Source of the DNA: Candidatus Shapirobacteria bacterium | GTDB lineage: Bacteria > Patescibacteriota > Microgenomatia > UBA12405 > JAHJSD01 | Assembly: GCA_027021145.1 (NCBI GenBank) | Contig: JALUUX010000099.1 | Span: forward strand, 1 to 22,653 | Length of the DNA stretch: 22,653 bases | Reading direction: 5' to 3' | Part shown: piece after piece, positions 1 through 7,162 of the stretch | Numbering within the stretch: position 1 is the stretch's first letter | Layout of the letters: each line of letters opens with the position of its first letter | The notes under the pieces: model-generated | What the model was told of the DNA's origin: nothing | What the model saw: only the letters and a program-made list of their open reading frames with translations | Databases searched by the model: none | Program-made: the position numbers and the translations under genes

Positions 1-39
1 ATAGAGGCGATAGGCGTTTTTATTAACAATCTTTTTCAT
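1..39 (-). CDS. 5' end of a leftward gene, possibly SmpB (partial)
   Basis: Only 13 codons are in the window, reading MKKIVNKNAYRLY. The ATG is preceded by a good Shine-Dalgarno-like GAGGTGG five bases upstream, which is why I believe the start is real. The peptide resembles the N-terminus of the tmRNA-binding protein SmpB, which often begins with a basic stretch followed by an N-K/R-K-A-x-x-x-Y pattern just before its first beta strand. Thirteen residues are too few to prove this, so the symbol is left empty. The upstream region holds a 22-base AT-only palindrome that may carry its promoter. Confidence 0.45.
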   Translation of the reverse strand, partial: MKKIVNKNAYRLY

Positions 40-69
40 CACTCCACCTCATCCTCTCTACTTTAATGA

Positions 70-91
70 TTTAATATATTAATATATTAAA
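70..91. repeat. 22-base perfect AT-only palindrome
   Basis: An 11-base arm (TTTAATATATT) is followed directly by its exact reverse complement, centred between bases 80 and 81. It lies 31 bases upstream of the leftward start at base 39 and on the far side of the DUF4143 ATPase promoter. It could be an operator or contain overlapping -10 elements in both directions. Nearby, TAGAATTC occurs twice (150-157 and 163-170) as a short direct repeat. The rest of 92-262 shows nothing I recognise. Confidence 0.5.
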
Positions 92-262
92 GTGAGAGGC
101 GGGGCAATCTTGGGTTGCCACTTCTTTGATTCTGGGCAATAATTTTGGCTAGAATTCTTGATTAGAATTCGGGGAATCAGGCCCATAAATCTATTCTAAT
201 TTTACGAACCAGGGCCTAATTTATCAATAGAATAACCTCTTTGGACAATTTTGAACTCTAAG

Positions 263-290
263 TTGAAATTTGGACAGGGTATGGTAAAAT
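263..290 (+). promoter_or_regulatory. Promoter of the first DUF4143 ATPase
   Basis: TTGAAA (263-268), a 16-base spacer, then TAAAAT (285-290). The ATG begins seven bases after the -10 box, so transcription would start at or next to the start codon and the message would be leaderless. No Shine-Dalgarno sequence is present. Confidence 0.6.
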
Positions 291-296
291 GGTTCT

Positions 297-1547
297 ATGG
301 GTTTCAAAAAATATATCAAAAGACAAGTAGAGCAAAGAATTAAGCAATTGTTTGAGAGCTTTCCGCTAATTTTTCTCACTGGCCCTCGTCAATCGGGAAA
401 AACCACTCTTTTAAAACATCTTTTCCCTGATTTCAATTATTTTAATCTCGAAACCCCGGCCACTCTTTCCCGGGCCAAGGAAGATCCCTTGGGTTTTTTG
501 TCGCCCTCAAAAATCATCCTCGATGAAGCTCAAAAAGCCCCCTGGCTTTTCTCTTATCTATTAGAATTGGTCGATAAAGAAAAGAAACAAGTGGTTATCG
601 CCGGTTCGCAAAATCTCCTTCTTCACCAGAAAATTTCGCAATCTTTAGCCGGCAGGGTAGCTCTGGTCGAACTTTTTCCCTTCACCCTTAGCGAAATTAA
701 GGAATGGCTTCCTGATGACATTGAGACCATTATTCTAAAAGGTGGTTATCCTCGGGTTTATCAAATCAAAGAAAAGAACATTTTTGATTGGTACCAAGGC
801 TATTTGCACACCTATTTGGAACGGGATGTCCGTCATCTGAAAAACATCAAAGATCTTTTGGTTTTTCAAGATTTTATCCAACTTTTAGCCGGCCAAGCTG
901 GCGGCCTCTTAAACTTAAACTCCATCTCCAACAACCTGGGTATTTCTGCCACCACTCTTCGCCAATGGCTCTCTGTCTTGGAAGCCTCCTACTTAGTTTT
1001 TCGCTTAAGACCCTATTTTGCCAACATCAGAAAACGGTTGACTAAGAGGCCAAAAATCTATTTCTATGATACCGGCCTACTAGCAACAATTTTAGCCATC
1101 AAAAACAAGCAGGAGCTTAAAAATCACCCTCTTTATGGTCAAATTTTTGAAAATTTTATTGTCGCTGAGATAATTAAGACCTTTTCTCATTTCAATTTTC
1201 CTAGAAAAATCTATTTTTTGCGCGATAAAACTGGCAACGAGATCGATTTGCTTTGGCCCCACTATGGTCAAAAACTGTCTGCTCTAGAAATTAAAACCTC
1301 GGCCACTTTCAACCCTAACTTTATTAAAAAAATTGAATATTTCCGCCAATTTCTTCCTCTTGATCGAGGTTTCGTTGTCTATAAAGGAGAGGCATTTACT
1401 TTTAAAGGGATCAGGATTATTCCTTGGTCGGGGTTGGCTGATCAGAGCCTGATTCTCTCTCTGGTTCAATCACCACTCGGCGCTGATCACCCTCACCTTG
1501 AGACCGAGTCGTCACTCCGGGAAAATCAGTCAAGGTTAAGTGAATAA
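297..1547 (+). CDS. ATPase with C-terminal DUF4143 domain
   Basis: A 416-residue AAA-type P-loop ATPase. Walker A is GPRQSGKTT (residues 29-37), Walker B is IILDEAQ (D76, E77), and a sensor-like IAGSQN follows at 101-106. The middle holds a winged-helix-like region, and the C-terminal DUF4143 part carries a PD-(D/E)xK-like pattern, NEIDLL then ALEIKTS. This family is widespread in anaerobes, archaea and CPR genomes; its cellular role is poorly known. The natural end of the family fits residue ~383 (IRIIPWSGL); the last ~33 residues are read from the antisense strand of the convergent khpB/jag gene, with which it overlaps by 131 bases. A paralogue lies at 19220-20365. Confidence 0.88.
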   Translation: MGFKKYIKRQVEQRIKQLFESFPLIFLTGPRQSGKTTLLKHLFPDFNYFNLETPATLSRAKEDPLGFLSPSKIILDEAQKAPWLFSYLLELVDKEKKQVVIAGSQNLLLHQKISQSLAGRVALVELFPFTLSEIKEWLPDDIETIILKGGYPRVYQIKEKNIFDWYQGYLHTYLERDVRHLKNIKDLLVFQDFIQLLAGQAGGLLNLNSISNNLGISATTLRQWLSVLEASYLVFRLRPYFANIRKRLTKRPKIYFYDTGLLATILAIKNKQELKNHPLYGQIFENFIVAEIIKTFSHFNFPRKIYFLRDKTGNEIDLLWPHYGQKLSALEIKTSATFNPNFIKKIEYFRQFLPLDRGFVVYKGEAFTFKGIRIIPWSGLADQSLILSLVQSPLGADHPHLETESSLRENQSRLSE

Positions 1548-1920
1548 TCCGGCGCTCAAAAGGAGTCATTGGTGAGAGAACCACTGGGCGACCAGAGAAT
1601 TTGACTCGCTGAGCGGCATTGAGAGCAATCTGGCGCAAGCGCTCCTGCTGTTCCTGGCGATAACCATTGACATCAACAATCAGTCGCTGCCATTGATTGA
1701 GGCGACGATAAACCATTAGTCCCAGCAGAAGTTGAAAGGCAGATAAAGTTTTGCCATGAAAACCGATTAAACTACCTGGCTGGTCCGTCTCAATCTCCAC
1801 TTTGATCGCCTGATTAGTCGGATCAGGATTAACAGTTAACTGAGCCTTAGCTCCCAAATGCTGAAGCAACTCTTGGGCTAATTCTTGAACTAGACTCAGA
1901 ATAGTTTCTTGATCAGCCAT
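1417..1920 (-). CDS. khpB: KhpB/Jag-type KH-R3H RNA-binding protein
   Basis: A 167-residue protein with a KH domain (about residues 30-85, with the GxxG-type loop GFHGKT) followed by an R3H domain (about 88-155). The R3H signature is seen as ERRIIHLTL, with the spaced Arg and His. KhpB/Jag binds many small and messenger RNAs and is usually encoded next to yidC, as here: its ATG lies two bases after the yidC stop, so the two are co-transcribed. The usual N-terminal Jag_N domain is absent, so this is a short form. The 3' 131 bases are overlapped by the convergent ATPase gene; the tail after RRVVIEPE is low-complexity and probably dispensable. Confidence 0.9.
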   Translation of the reverse strand: MADQETILSLVQELAQELLQHLGAKAQLTVNPDPTNQAIKVEIETDQPGSLIGFHGKTLSAFQLLLGLMVYRRLNQWQRLIVDVNGYRQEQQERLRQIALNAAQRVKFSGRPVVLSPMTPFERRIIHLTLTDFPGVTTRSQGEGDQRRVVIEPERESGSDQPTPTKE

Positions 1921-1922
1921 GA

Positions 1923-2693
1923 TTACTTCCTCCCAAATTTTGACTTAATTATAATCTGTTGCCCCAAATTAAACAAGGAAAAAGCCAGCCAATAAAGAAC
2001 CAGGCCAGAAGGAAAAGAAAGGCCAACTAGAATCGTCATCAAAGGAAAAAGATAGAGAGATTGGGTCTGCATGGCGGCAATTAAATCATCACTGGTAGCA
2101 GGAGTTTTTTGGGCCAATTGCTTTTGCTGCTGAGCGGCCGGCAACATTAGCCGAGCGGAAAGAAATTGGCTTAGAGCCGATAAGGTGAGGAAAAGCCCAG
2201 GAAAAACTAAGCGCCCTTGCCAACGAAATAAATCAGGTTGAGAAAGATCAAGATACCAAAAACGCAAATTAATGGGCGACTGAATCGAAAAAGGCAAAGC
2301 GGGATAAAGAAGTTGGTTTAATTTTTCTAAATTGCCGTTTCCTCCTAAAACATGGCGAAAAACTTGATAAAGGGCAATTAAGATAATGACCTGAACCACT
2401 TGAGGGACCAAGCTAGCCCAGGGTTTAATTCCGGCTTGACGATAAAGCTCCATTTGGGCGGCCGCTAATTTTTCCTTGTTCTTAGCGTACTTTTTCCTCA
2501 ATTTTTTTAATTTAGGCGCTAAATCACGCATTTTTTGACTTGCCTTTAAAGCTGGCCAGGTTAACGGCAAGAGAAGGAAACGGATTATCAAAGTTAAGAC
2601 AATAATCGCCCAACCCAAATTTCCTAGCCAGTGATAAAGGGCAAACAAGGCATTGACCAATGGTTGATAGAGCAACAATTGCCAGAGATTCAT
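1923..2693 (-). CDS. yidC: YidC/Oxa1 membrane protein insertase
   Basis: A 256-residue polytopic membrane protein of the short YidC/Oxa1/SpoIIIJ form, without the large periplasmic domain of proteobacterial YidC. The first helix of the insertase core carries the conserved groove arginine (R38, in LTLIIRFLLLPLTW). A charged coiled-coil-like cytosolic hairpin follows (about residues 52-85, rich in K, R and E), then further membrane segments near 96-115, 165-185 and 212-248. It inserts proteins into the cytoplasmic membrane alone or with SecYEG. It is the first gene of the yidC-khpB unit and is divergent from rpmH, sharing a 67-base promoter gap. Confidence 0.93.
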   Translation of the reverse strand: MNLWQLLLYQPLVNALFALYHWLGNLGWAIIVLTLIIRFLLLPLTWPALKASQKMRDLAPKLKKLRKKYAKNKEKLAAAQMELYRQAGIKPWASLVPQVVQVIILIALYQVFRHVLGGNGNLEKLNQLLYPALPFSIQSPINLRFWYLDLSQPDLFRWQGRLVFPGLFLTLSALSQFLSARLMLPAAQQQKQLAQKTPATSDDLIAAMQTQSLYLFPLMTILVGLSFPSGLVLYWLAFSLFNLGQQIIIKSKFGRK

Positions 2694-2702
2694 CTGTCGC
2701 CT

Positions 2703-2708
2703 ATTTTA
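2703..2708 (-). promoter_or_regulatory. -10 box of yidC-khpB
   Basis: TAAAAT on the minus strand, nine bases before the yidC ATG. No convincing -35 at the standard spacing and no Shine-Dalgarno sequence. The leader would be only about two bases. Confidence 0.5.
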
Positions 2709-2742
2709 CCTGCTCTTGATCAAAAAGACCAGCCGTTAACTA

Positions 2743-2751
2743 TGATATAAT
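2743..2751 (+). promoter_or_regulatory. Extended -10 promoter of rpmH-rnpA-folD
   Basis: TGATATAAT is a textbook extended -10 (TGnTATAAT). Nine bases separate the hexamer from the rpmH ATG, so the leader is about two or three bases. It faces the yidC -10 across 37 bases, a compact divergent promoter pair. Confidence 0.7.
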
Positions 2752-2760
2752 CAACCAGCA

Positions 2761-2934
2761 ATGCCCAAACGAACTTGGCAACCAAAGAAAAAGAAGCGCC
2801 AGCGGAAGCATGGTTTTCTGGCCCGAATGGCCACCGCGGTGGGCCGCAAGGTCCTTAAACGACGCCGTCTAAAAGGGCGAAAAAAACTCACCGTCAGTGA
2901 TGAGAAAAAGATTAAGCGCCTAAAATACCGCTAA
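2761..2934 (+). CDS. rpmH: 50S ribosomal protein L34
   Basis: A 57-residue very basic protein. It begins MPKRTWQPKKKK and contains the invariant core KHGFLARMATAVGRKVLKRR, then a KGRKKLTV end typical of L34. It is about ten residues longer than the common 44-47 residue form, with an extra C-terminal tail SDEKKIKRLKYR. L34 is a late-assembling protein of the large ribosomal subunit. It is followed after five bases by rnpA, the classical partner. The near-leaderless start fits a strong constitutive promoter. Confidence 0.95.
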   Translation: MPKRTWQPKKKKRQRKHGFLARMATAVGRKVLKRRRLKGRKKLTVSDEKKIKRLKYR

Positions 2935-2939
2935 TCAAG

Positions 2940-3305
2940 ATGGCCTTGCCCCGCCACCATCGACTAAAAACTAAAAAACAATTTGATCGCCTTTATCGTC
3001 AAGGCCGAATCACGCCGACTCCCTTGTTTCTAATTCGCTCCTGGCGTGAGCCAAAGCCAGAACCGATTCAAATAGGTATTGTCATCAGTAAGAAAATCGA
3101 CCGTCGGGCCACTCGGCGTAATCGCTGGCGCCGTCAAATCAGTGAAGCATTGAGAGAAATTATCAAGGCCCAGGAGAGCAATTTATCCGGTTTTAAGGTA
3201 ATTATTATTGCCCGACCGCGATTGCGCTCTGCCTCGAGACCAGAAATCGATTATTGGTTGCGGCAATTCTTCGGTAAATATGCGGAGAAAAACCAATCGG
3301 ATTGA
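2940..3305 (+). CDS. rnpA: Ribonuclease P protein component
   Basis: A 121-residue basic protein with the RnpA order: N-terminal LPRHHRLKTKKQFDRLYRQG, a central beta strand IGIVISKKI, then the RNA-binding RNR motif RRATRRNRWRRQISEALR. It binds the catalytic RNase P RNA and matures tRNA 5' ends. It lies between rpmH and folD in one unit; the last 26 bases overlap the start of folD in another frame. The last codons (LRQFFGKYAEKN) have a displaced near-copy at 10521-10559, described separately. Confidence 0.95.
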   Translation: MALPRHHRLKTKKQFDRLYRQGRITPTPLFLIRSWREPKPEPIQIGIVISKKIDRRATRRNRWRRQISEALREIIKAQESNLSGFKVIIIARPRLRSASRPEIDYWLRQFFGKYAEKNQSD

Positions 3306-4194
3306 TGGCCGAGCTTTAGCCCAGGCCGAGCTCGCCCGACTCAAGCAAGAACTTAAGAGCATTGGTCCGATTCAATTGACCACCATTAATGTCGGTCGGC
3401 GGGCTGACAATCTTAGTTATCTTAAAATCAAAACTCGCCTGGGCCGAGAATTGGGGATTAAGGTAACCAATTATCAATTGCCCAAGAGTGCTTCTGTTAC
3501 TAAAGGATTGCAACTAATAGAGCGACTAAATCAAGACCAAGCCGTCCAAGGGATTTTAGTCCAGTTACCCCTCCCCCCAACTTGGCCTCAAGAGGAAATT
3601 ATTAACCGGATTAATCCCGAGAAAGATGTTGATTGTCTCCATCCGGTTAATTTTGGCCGGTTTAGCCTAACCCCTCAATTAGATTGGTCTTCGGAAAACT
3701 GGTCTCAGCGCTTGTTGCCCCCAACCGCCCGCGCGGTATTAACTATCCTGAAAACAATTAATTACTCACCTCGAGGCCGACGCGCCGTGGTGGTCGGTCA
3801 AGGCAATTTGGCCGGTAAACCAATTAGCTTGCTTCTCAGTCAGCTGGGCGCCACCGTGATCAGCGCCAATGAGTTTACGCCGGACTTAGCCCGGGAAACT
3901 CGGCGAGCGGAAATCTTAGTCAGTGCCACCGGCCAACCAAAACTAATTCAAGGGGCGATGGTTTCTCCAGGAGTAATTGCCCTCGATCTTGGGTTTAGCC
4001 GAATAAAAGGGAAAATTCAAGGAGATCTTGATTTTGATTCCGTCGCCCTTAAAGCAAACTGGATCACTCCAGTTCCTGGCGGAGTAGGACCAATCACAGT
4101 TAGCTCTCTTTTCGCCAACTTAATTCTTCTTGCCAAAAGACAGGACACAAAAGAAAGAGTGAACTTCAGAAATAATCGCCACCGACTTCTTTAG
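3280..4194 (+). CDS. folD: Methylenetetrahydrofolate dehydrogenase/cyclohydrolase FolD
   Basis: A bifunctional one-carbon enzyme (5,10-methylene-THF to 10-formyl-THF) of 304 residues when started at the ATG at 3280. A longer frame from 3208 exists, but its extra 24 codons lie inside rnpA and match nothing in the family. Seen motifs: the catalytic YxxxK (Y47, K51), VQLPLP, PEKDVDCLHP, the nucleotide-binding VVVGQGNLAGKP, and the family signature PVPGGVGPITVSSL. The nucleotide loop has Q-G where most members have R-S, so cofactor preference may differ. The C-terminal ~15 residues are an untypical basic tail. It overlaps rnpA by 26 bases, an unusual neighbour placed between rnpA and dnaA. Confidence 0.92.
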   Translation: MRRKTNRIDGRALAQAELARLKQELKSIGPIQLTTINVGRRADNLSYLKIKTRLGRELGIKVTNYQLPKSASVTKGLQLIERLNQDQAVQGILVQLPLPPTWPQEEIINRINPEKDVDCLHPVNFGRFSLTPQLDWSSENWSQRLLPPTARAVLTILKTINYSPRGRRAVVVGQGNLAGKPISLLLSQLGATVISANEFTPDLARETRRAEILVSATGQPKLIQGAMVSPGVIALDLGFSRIKGKIQGDLDFDSVALKANWITPVPGGVGPITVSSLFANLILLAKRQDTKERVNFRNNRHRLL

Positions 4195-4258
4195 GGCGTA
4201 ATATCTTTATCGCTAGCGCTTTGGGGTTGATTTCGTGCCCGAAAATCACTAATGGCTA

Positions 4259-4295
4259 TTGTTTCTTGGGGAAAAGTTTTGTATAATGTGGAAAA
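4259..4295 (+). promoter_or_regulatory. dnaA promoter with DnaA-box-like 9-mers
   Basis: TTGTTT (4259-4264), a 17-base spacer, TATAAT (4282-4287). A TGGGGAAAA (4267-4275) lies in the spacer and a TGTGGAAAA (4287-4295) covers the predicted transcription start. Both 9-mers recur in the origin candidate at 7049-7162. DnaA binding here would block its own transcription. Unlike most genes in this window, dnaA has a leader of about 45 bases; the rest of 4195-4338 shows no gene. Confidence 0.65.
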
Positions 4296-4338
4296 CTACT
4301 CCCTGCCCCCGGTGGAAATAAGCAAGTAAACAAATAAA

Positions 4339-5709
4339 ATGGGGCGGATAGATTTAGATAACCTCTGGAAGAGTGTCTTAGCGGAATTAAAGCTATCGTT
4401 GAGCAAAACGATCTATCAGACGCTTTTCGTTCACACCAAATTAAAAAAATACCAACATCAAGTAGCCACGATCAGCTGCCCTAGCGCCTATTTGGCCGAC
4501 CTAATTGAAAAACGCTATTACAGCCTAGTTAAAGCCGCTCTCGATCGACAAACCAAAGAAAACACGGCCTTGGTTTTTGAAATCGAGCGGCCAGTAGTGG
4601 AGGCGAAAGCAGCTCAGGTAGGTCCACTCTTTGACCAGTCTCAACCGGGCCAAGCTCCTTCAGTTAACCAACAATCATTGGCTAGTAAAAAGTTCAATCT
4701 TTCCCCTCAATTTACCTTTGACAATTTTGTCGTTGGTAACGCCAATCACTTTGCTTTTGCCGCGGCTCAAGGAATTATTAAGAATCCCGGCGGCCACTAT
4801 AATCCTCTTTTTGTTTGGGGCGGCGTGGGCGTGGGAAAAACCCATTTAATCCAGGCGATTGGCAATGAACTTATTCGCCAACACCCTGATTGGAAAGTGC
4901 TTTATGTTAATGCGGAAACTTTTGGCAGTGAGCTAATCGCCGCCTTAAAAGAACAAACCGTGAATAAGTTTAAGCATAAATATCGTCAAGTCGATGTCCT
5001 TCTTGTTGATGATATTCAATTTATTGCTGGTAAAGAATATATCCAAGACGAATTTTTCCACACTTTTAATAATCTTTATCTAGCGGGCAAGCAGATTATT
5101 TTGACTTCTGACCGAAAACCAGAGGCGATCCAACCTCTGGAGGACCGGCTCACCTCACGATTCATGGGCGGTTTGACCGTTGATATTCAACCACCTGATT
5201 TTGAGATGCGGGTGGCGATCTTAAAACAAAAAGCGGAACAGCGAGGCTTTAGTCTGCCTGAAAGCGCCTTAACTTTTATTGCCGAAACCATTGAATCTAA
5301 TGCTCGCGAACTAGAAGGAGCTTTAGTTCAGATTATTGCTTTAGCTCAAGCTAAAAAAGTCACCCCTGACTTGGAATTCGTCAAAAGCTTCTTTGGCATC
5401 AAGCGTCATCAACCCAATAAACGAGTCTCTTACCGTCGAATTCTTTCGGTCGTGGCCCGCTATTATAAAATCAAAACCTCGGAATTAACCGGTAATTCGC
5501 GTAAAAAAACTATTGCTACCGCACGACACATTGCCGCTTATCTCTTGCGCCGCGAGCTGGAGTTACCCCTTCAGCGAGTAGGACAACTATTGGGCGGTCG
5601 GGATCACACCACCATTATTCACGCCGAAGAAAAGATTGATCGCCTGTTCTCGACCAATCAACAATTGCGCCACGAAATCATTGAAATTAGAAAGAGAATC
5701 TATTCTTAA
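4339..5709 (+). CDS. dnaA: Chromosomal replication initiator DnaA
   Basis: A 456-residue initiator with all four domains. Domain I is residues ~5-82 (LWKSVLAELKLSLSK and onward), domain II a short linker (~83-118), and the AAA+ domain III starts with FTFDNFVVG. Walker A is GGVGVGKTH (161-169) and Walker B is LLVDDIQF (D224, D225). The DNA-binding domain IV has the signature GGRDHTTIIHAE (419-430). It binds DnaA boxes and melts the origin. The start MGRIDLDNLW fits the family's N-terminus. It is downstream of folD with its own promoter and converges with dnaN, the stops being one base apart. Confidence 0.97.
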   Translation: MGRIDLDNLWKSVLAELKLSLSKTIYQTLFVHTKLKKYQHQVATISCPSAYLADLIEKRYYSLVKAALDRQTKENTALVFEIERPVVEAKAAQVGPLFDQSQPGQAPSVNQQSLASKKFNLSPQFTFDNFVVGNANHFAFAAAQGIIKNPGGHYNPLFVWGGVGVGKTHLIQAIGNELIRQHPDWKVLYVNAETFGSELIAALKEQTVNKFKHKYRQVDVLLVDDIQFIAGKEYIQDEFFHTFNNLYLAGKQIILTSDRKPEAIQPLEDRLTSRFMGGLTVDIQPPDFEMRVAILKQKAEQRGFSLPESALTFIAETIESNARELEGALVQIIALAQAKKVTPDLEFVKSFFGIKRHQPNKRVSYRRILSVVARYYKIKTSELTGNSRKKTIATARHIAAYLLRRELELPLQRVGQLLGGRDHTTIIHAEEKIDRLFSTNQQLRHEIIEIRKRIYS

Positions 5710-5710
5710 A

Positions 5711-6838
5711 TTAAAGACCAACCCGCACCGGCATGATCAGATGAAGCCAAGATGAGTCTTGACGCGCCTGAAAGACTCCCGGCGAAAGTGGCTCATTAAA
5801 TTTGAGGACCACCTCGGTTTCCGTCTCGGGCACAGCATTAAGAAAGTCCAAAAGAAAGCGATAATTAAAAGCAATCGTTAGCTCAGGTCCTTGAACCTGA
5901 GCCTCAACTAAAGTTTTGTTTTCCCCGACACTAGCGGCTTGGGCCATCACCGCCACTTGATTTTCCTTGATCACTAATTTGACAATATTGGCCGATTCAC
6001 GAGCAAAAACTGAGGCCATTCGAATGGCTTGAATCAATGGCTCCCGCTCTAGGACGACCTCGGTTTTGGTCTGATGAGGAATAATTTTTTGATATTCGGG
6101 AAAATCGCCTTCGATTAAGCGAGCACTCAGTTGGAGTTGGGGAAGAAGGAAAATTACTTGATTCTGATCAGGAGTTAGCCCTAGACCGAACTCTGACTCG
6201 TTACTGGCAAGACGAACCCACTCGGTTAAACTTCGGGCCGGCACCAAAAAGGTGGCTTTTTCCTGATTTGCTAATTTCAATCCTGATTCAGCCACGGTCT
6301 TCAAAGAAAGGCGATAACCATCGGTGGCCACCAATTGATAGCCCTGAGACTGGAATTGCCATTGAAGCGCGGTCAAAACAGGACGAGTGTCATCATTAGC
6401 AGCAGCAAAAGCCACTTGACCGACTGCCTCTTTTAAGGCTTCCAGTTTTAGCTGGACCATTTTTTTCTGATCCAATTCGGGAAATTGAGGAAATTCATCC
6501 GCGGCTAAACCGCTAAAGACTGTCTCTCCAGTCGGAGTAGTGACTTTAAGGCGCAATTTATCTTCTGAGCTTAAAGTTAATTTGGCGGCTGGCAAATAGG
6601 AGATAAATTCGCTTATCTCTTTGGCCGGAATAGCCAATTGCCCTGGTTGATCTACTTTGGCTGGGAGCCAAAACTGGACTCCTAGATCGAGATTTGTTGC
6701 TGCTAACCGAAGCTGGTTGTTTTTCTCGGCTGAAAAGAGAATATTGGCTAAAACCGGTAATTGGGGTCGACTAGCGACAAAACGAACCACTGTGGCTAGG
6801 GCTCGATTGAGGTCTTCTTGAAGGAGGGCCAACTTCAT
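5711..6838 (-). CDS. dnaN: DNA polymerase III sliding clamp (beta subunit)
   Basis: A 375-residue beta clamp starting at the ATG at 6838 (MKLALLQEDLNRAL); a TTG eight codons upstream is in frame but adds residues foreign to the family. Recognisable parts are the first-domain LPVLANILF and TNLDLGVQ, the second-domain region TRPVLTALQW and TDGYRLS, and the C-terminal end LIMPVRVGL, the usual MPxR ending. The dimer ring tethers polymerase and other clamp clients to DNA; the exonuclease at 14227 carries a clamp-binding end. It is transcribed away from the origin candidate and convergent to dnaA rather than downstream of it. Confidence 0.96.
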   Translation of the reverse strand: MKLALLQEDLNRALATVVRFVASRPQLPVLANILFSAEKNNQLRLAATNLDLGVQFWLPAKVDQPGQLAIPAKEISEFISYLPAAKLTLSSEDKLRLKVTTPTGETVFSGLAADEFPQFPELDQKKMVQLKLEALKEAVGQVAFAAANDDTRPVLTALQWQFQSQGYQLVATDGYRLSLKTVAESGLKLANQEKATFLVPARSLTEWVRLASNESEFGLGLTPDQNQVIFLLPQLQLSARLIEGDFPEYQKIIPHQTKTEVVLEREPLIQAIRMASVFARESANIVKLVIKENQVAVMAQAASVGENKTLVEAQVQGPELTIAFNYRFLLDFLNAVPETETEVVLKFNEPLSPGVFQARQDSSWLHLIMPVRVGL

Positions 6839-6862
6839 CGGTATGATAACTTCCCAAAACAA

Positions 6863-7162
6863 TACTAAGGATTAAATATCTAAATAATAGTAGCTTAATT
6901 AGTAGGGGCTGTCAATAAGTGGAGAATTGGGTTTTAGTCGAGAAGGAAATGGGAGTGAAAAAATCAACAAAAGTGAAAGAATTGACCTGTCCATCCCCGA
7001 AGGAGAGAGGGAAAAACCGATAATTACTACCTAAAATCAATTATAGGTGGTGGAAAAACAAAATCGCCCTGGGGAAAATTTTGGGGAAAACTTTAGCCCT
7101 GTTGTGGAAAATAAAGTTAGATTTGAAAGAAGTTGGTTTGGTTTTTGGGGAATTGTGGATTA
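6863..7162. other. Candidate origin of replication (oriC)
   Basis: A gap of about 320 bases between the dnaN start and the next gene with no convincing gene. It contains five 9-mers in one orientation: GGTGGAAAA (7049-7057), TGGGGAAAA (7070-7078 and 7082-7090), TGTGGAAAA (7103-7111) and TGTGGATTA (7154-7162). The reverse complement of TGTGGAAAA is TTTTCCACA, a known variant of the TTATCCACA DnaA box. An AT-rich stretch (6868-6900) that could melt lies on the dnaN side, and another AT-rich piece is at 7019-7045. The plus strand appears G-rich to the right of this point on genes of both directions. Confidence 0.65.

Noticed and set aside
3208..3279. Longer N-terminus for FolD
   Set aside because: The extra 24 codons lie inside rnpA and have no family match; the ATG at 3280 gives a normal FolD start.
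4195..4338. Possible terminator or small RNA between folD and dnaA
   Set aside because: No stable stem followed by a T-run was found; only the promoter and 9-mers are supported.
6949..7023. 24-codon open frame inside the origin candidate (MGVKKSTKVKELTC...)
   Set aside because: Too short, low-complexity, no correctly spaced ribosome site, and no -10 at the usual distance.
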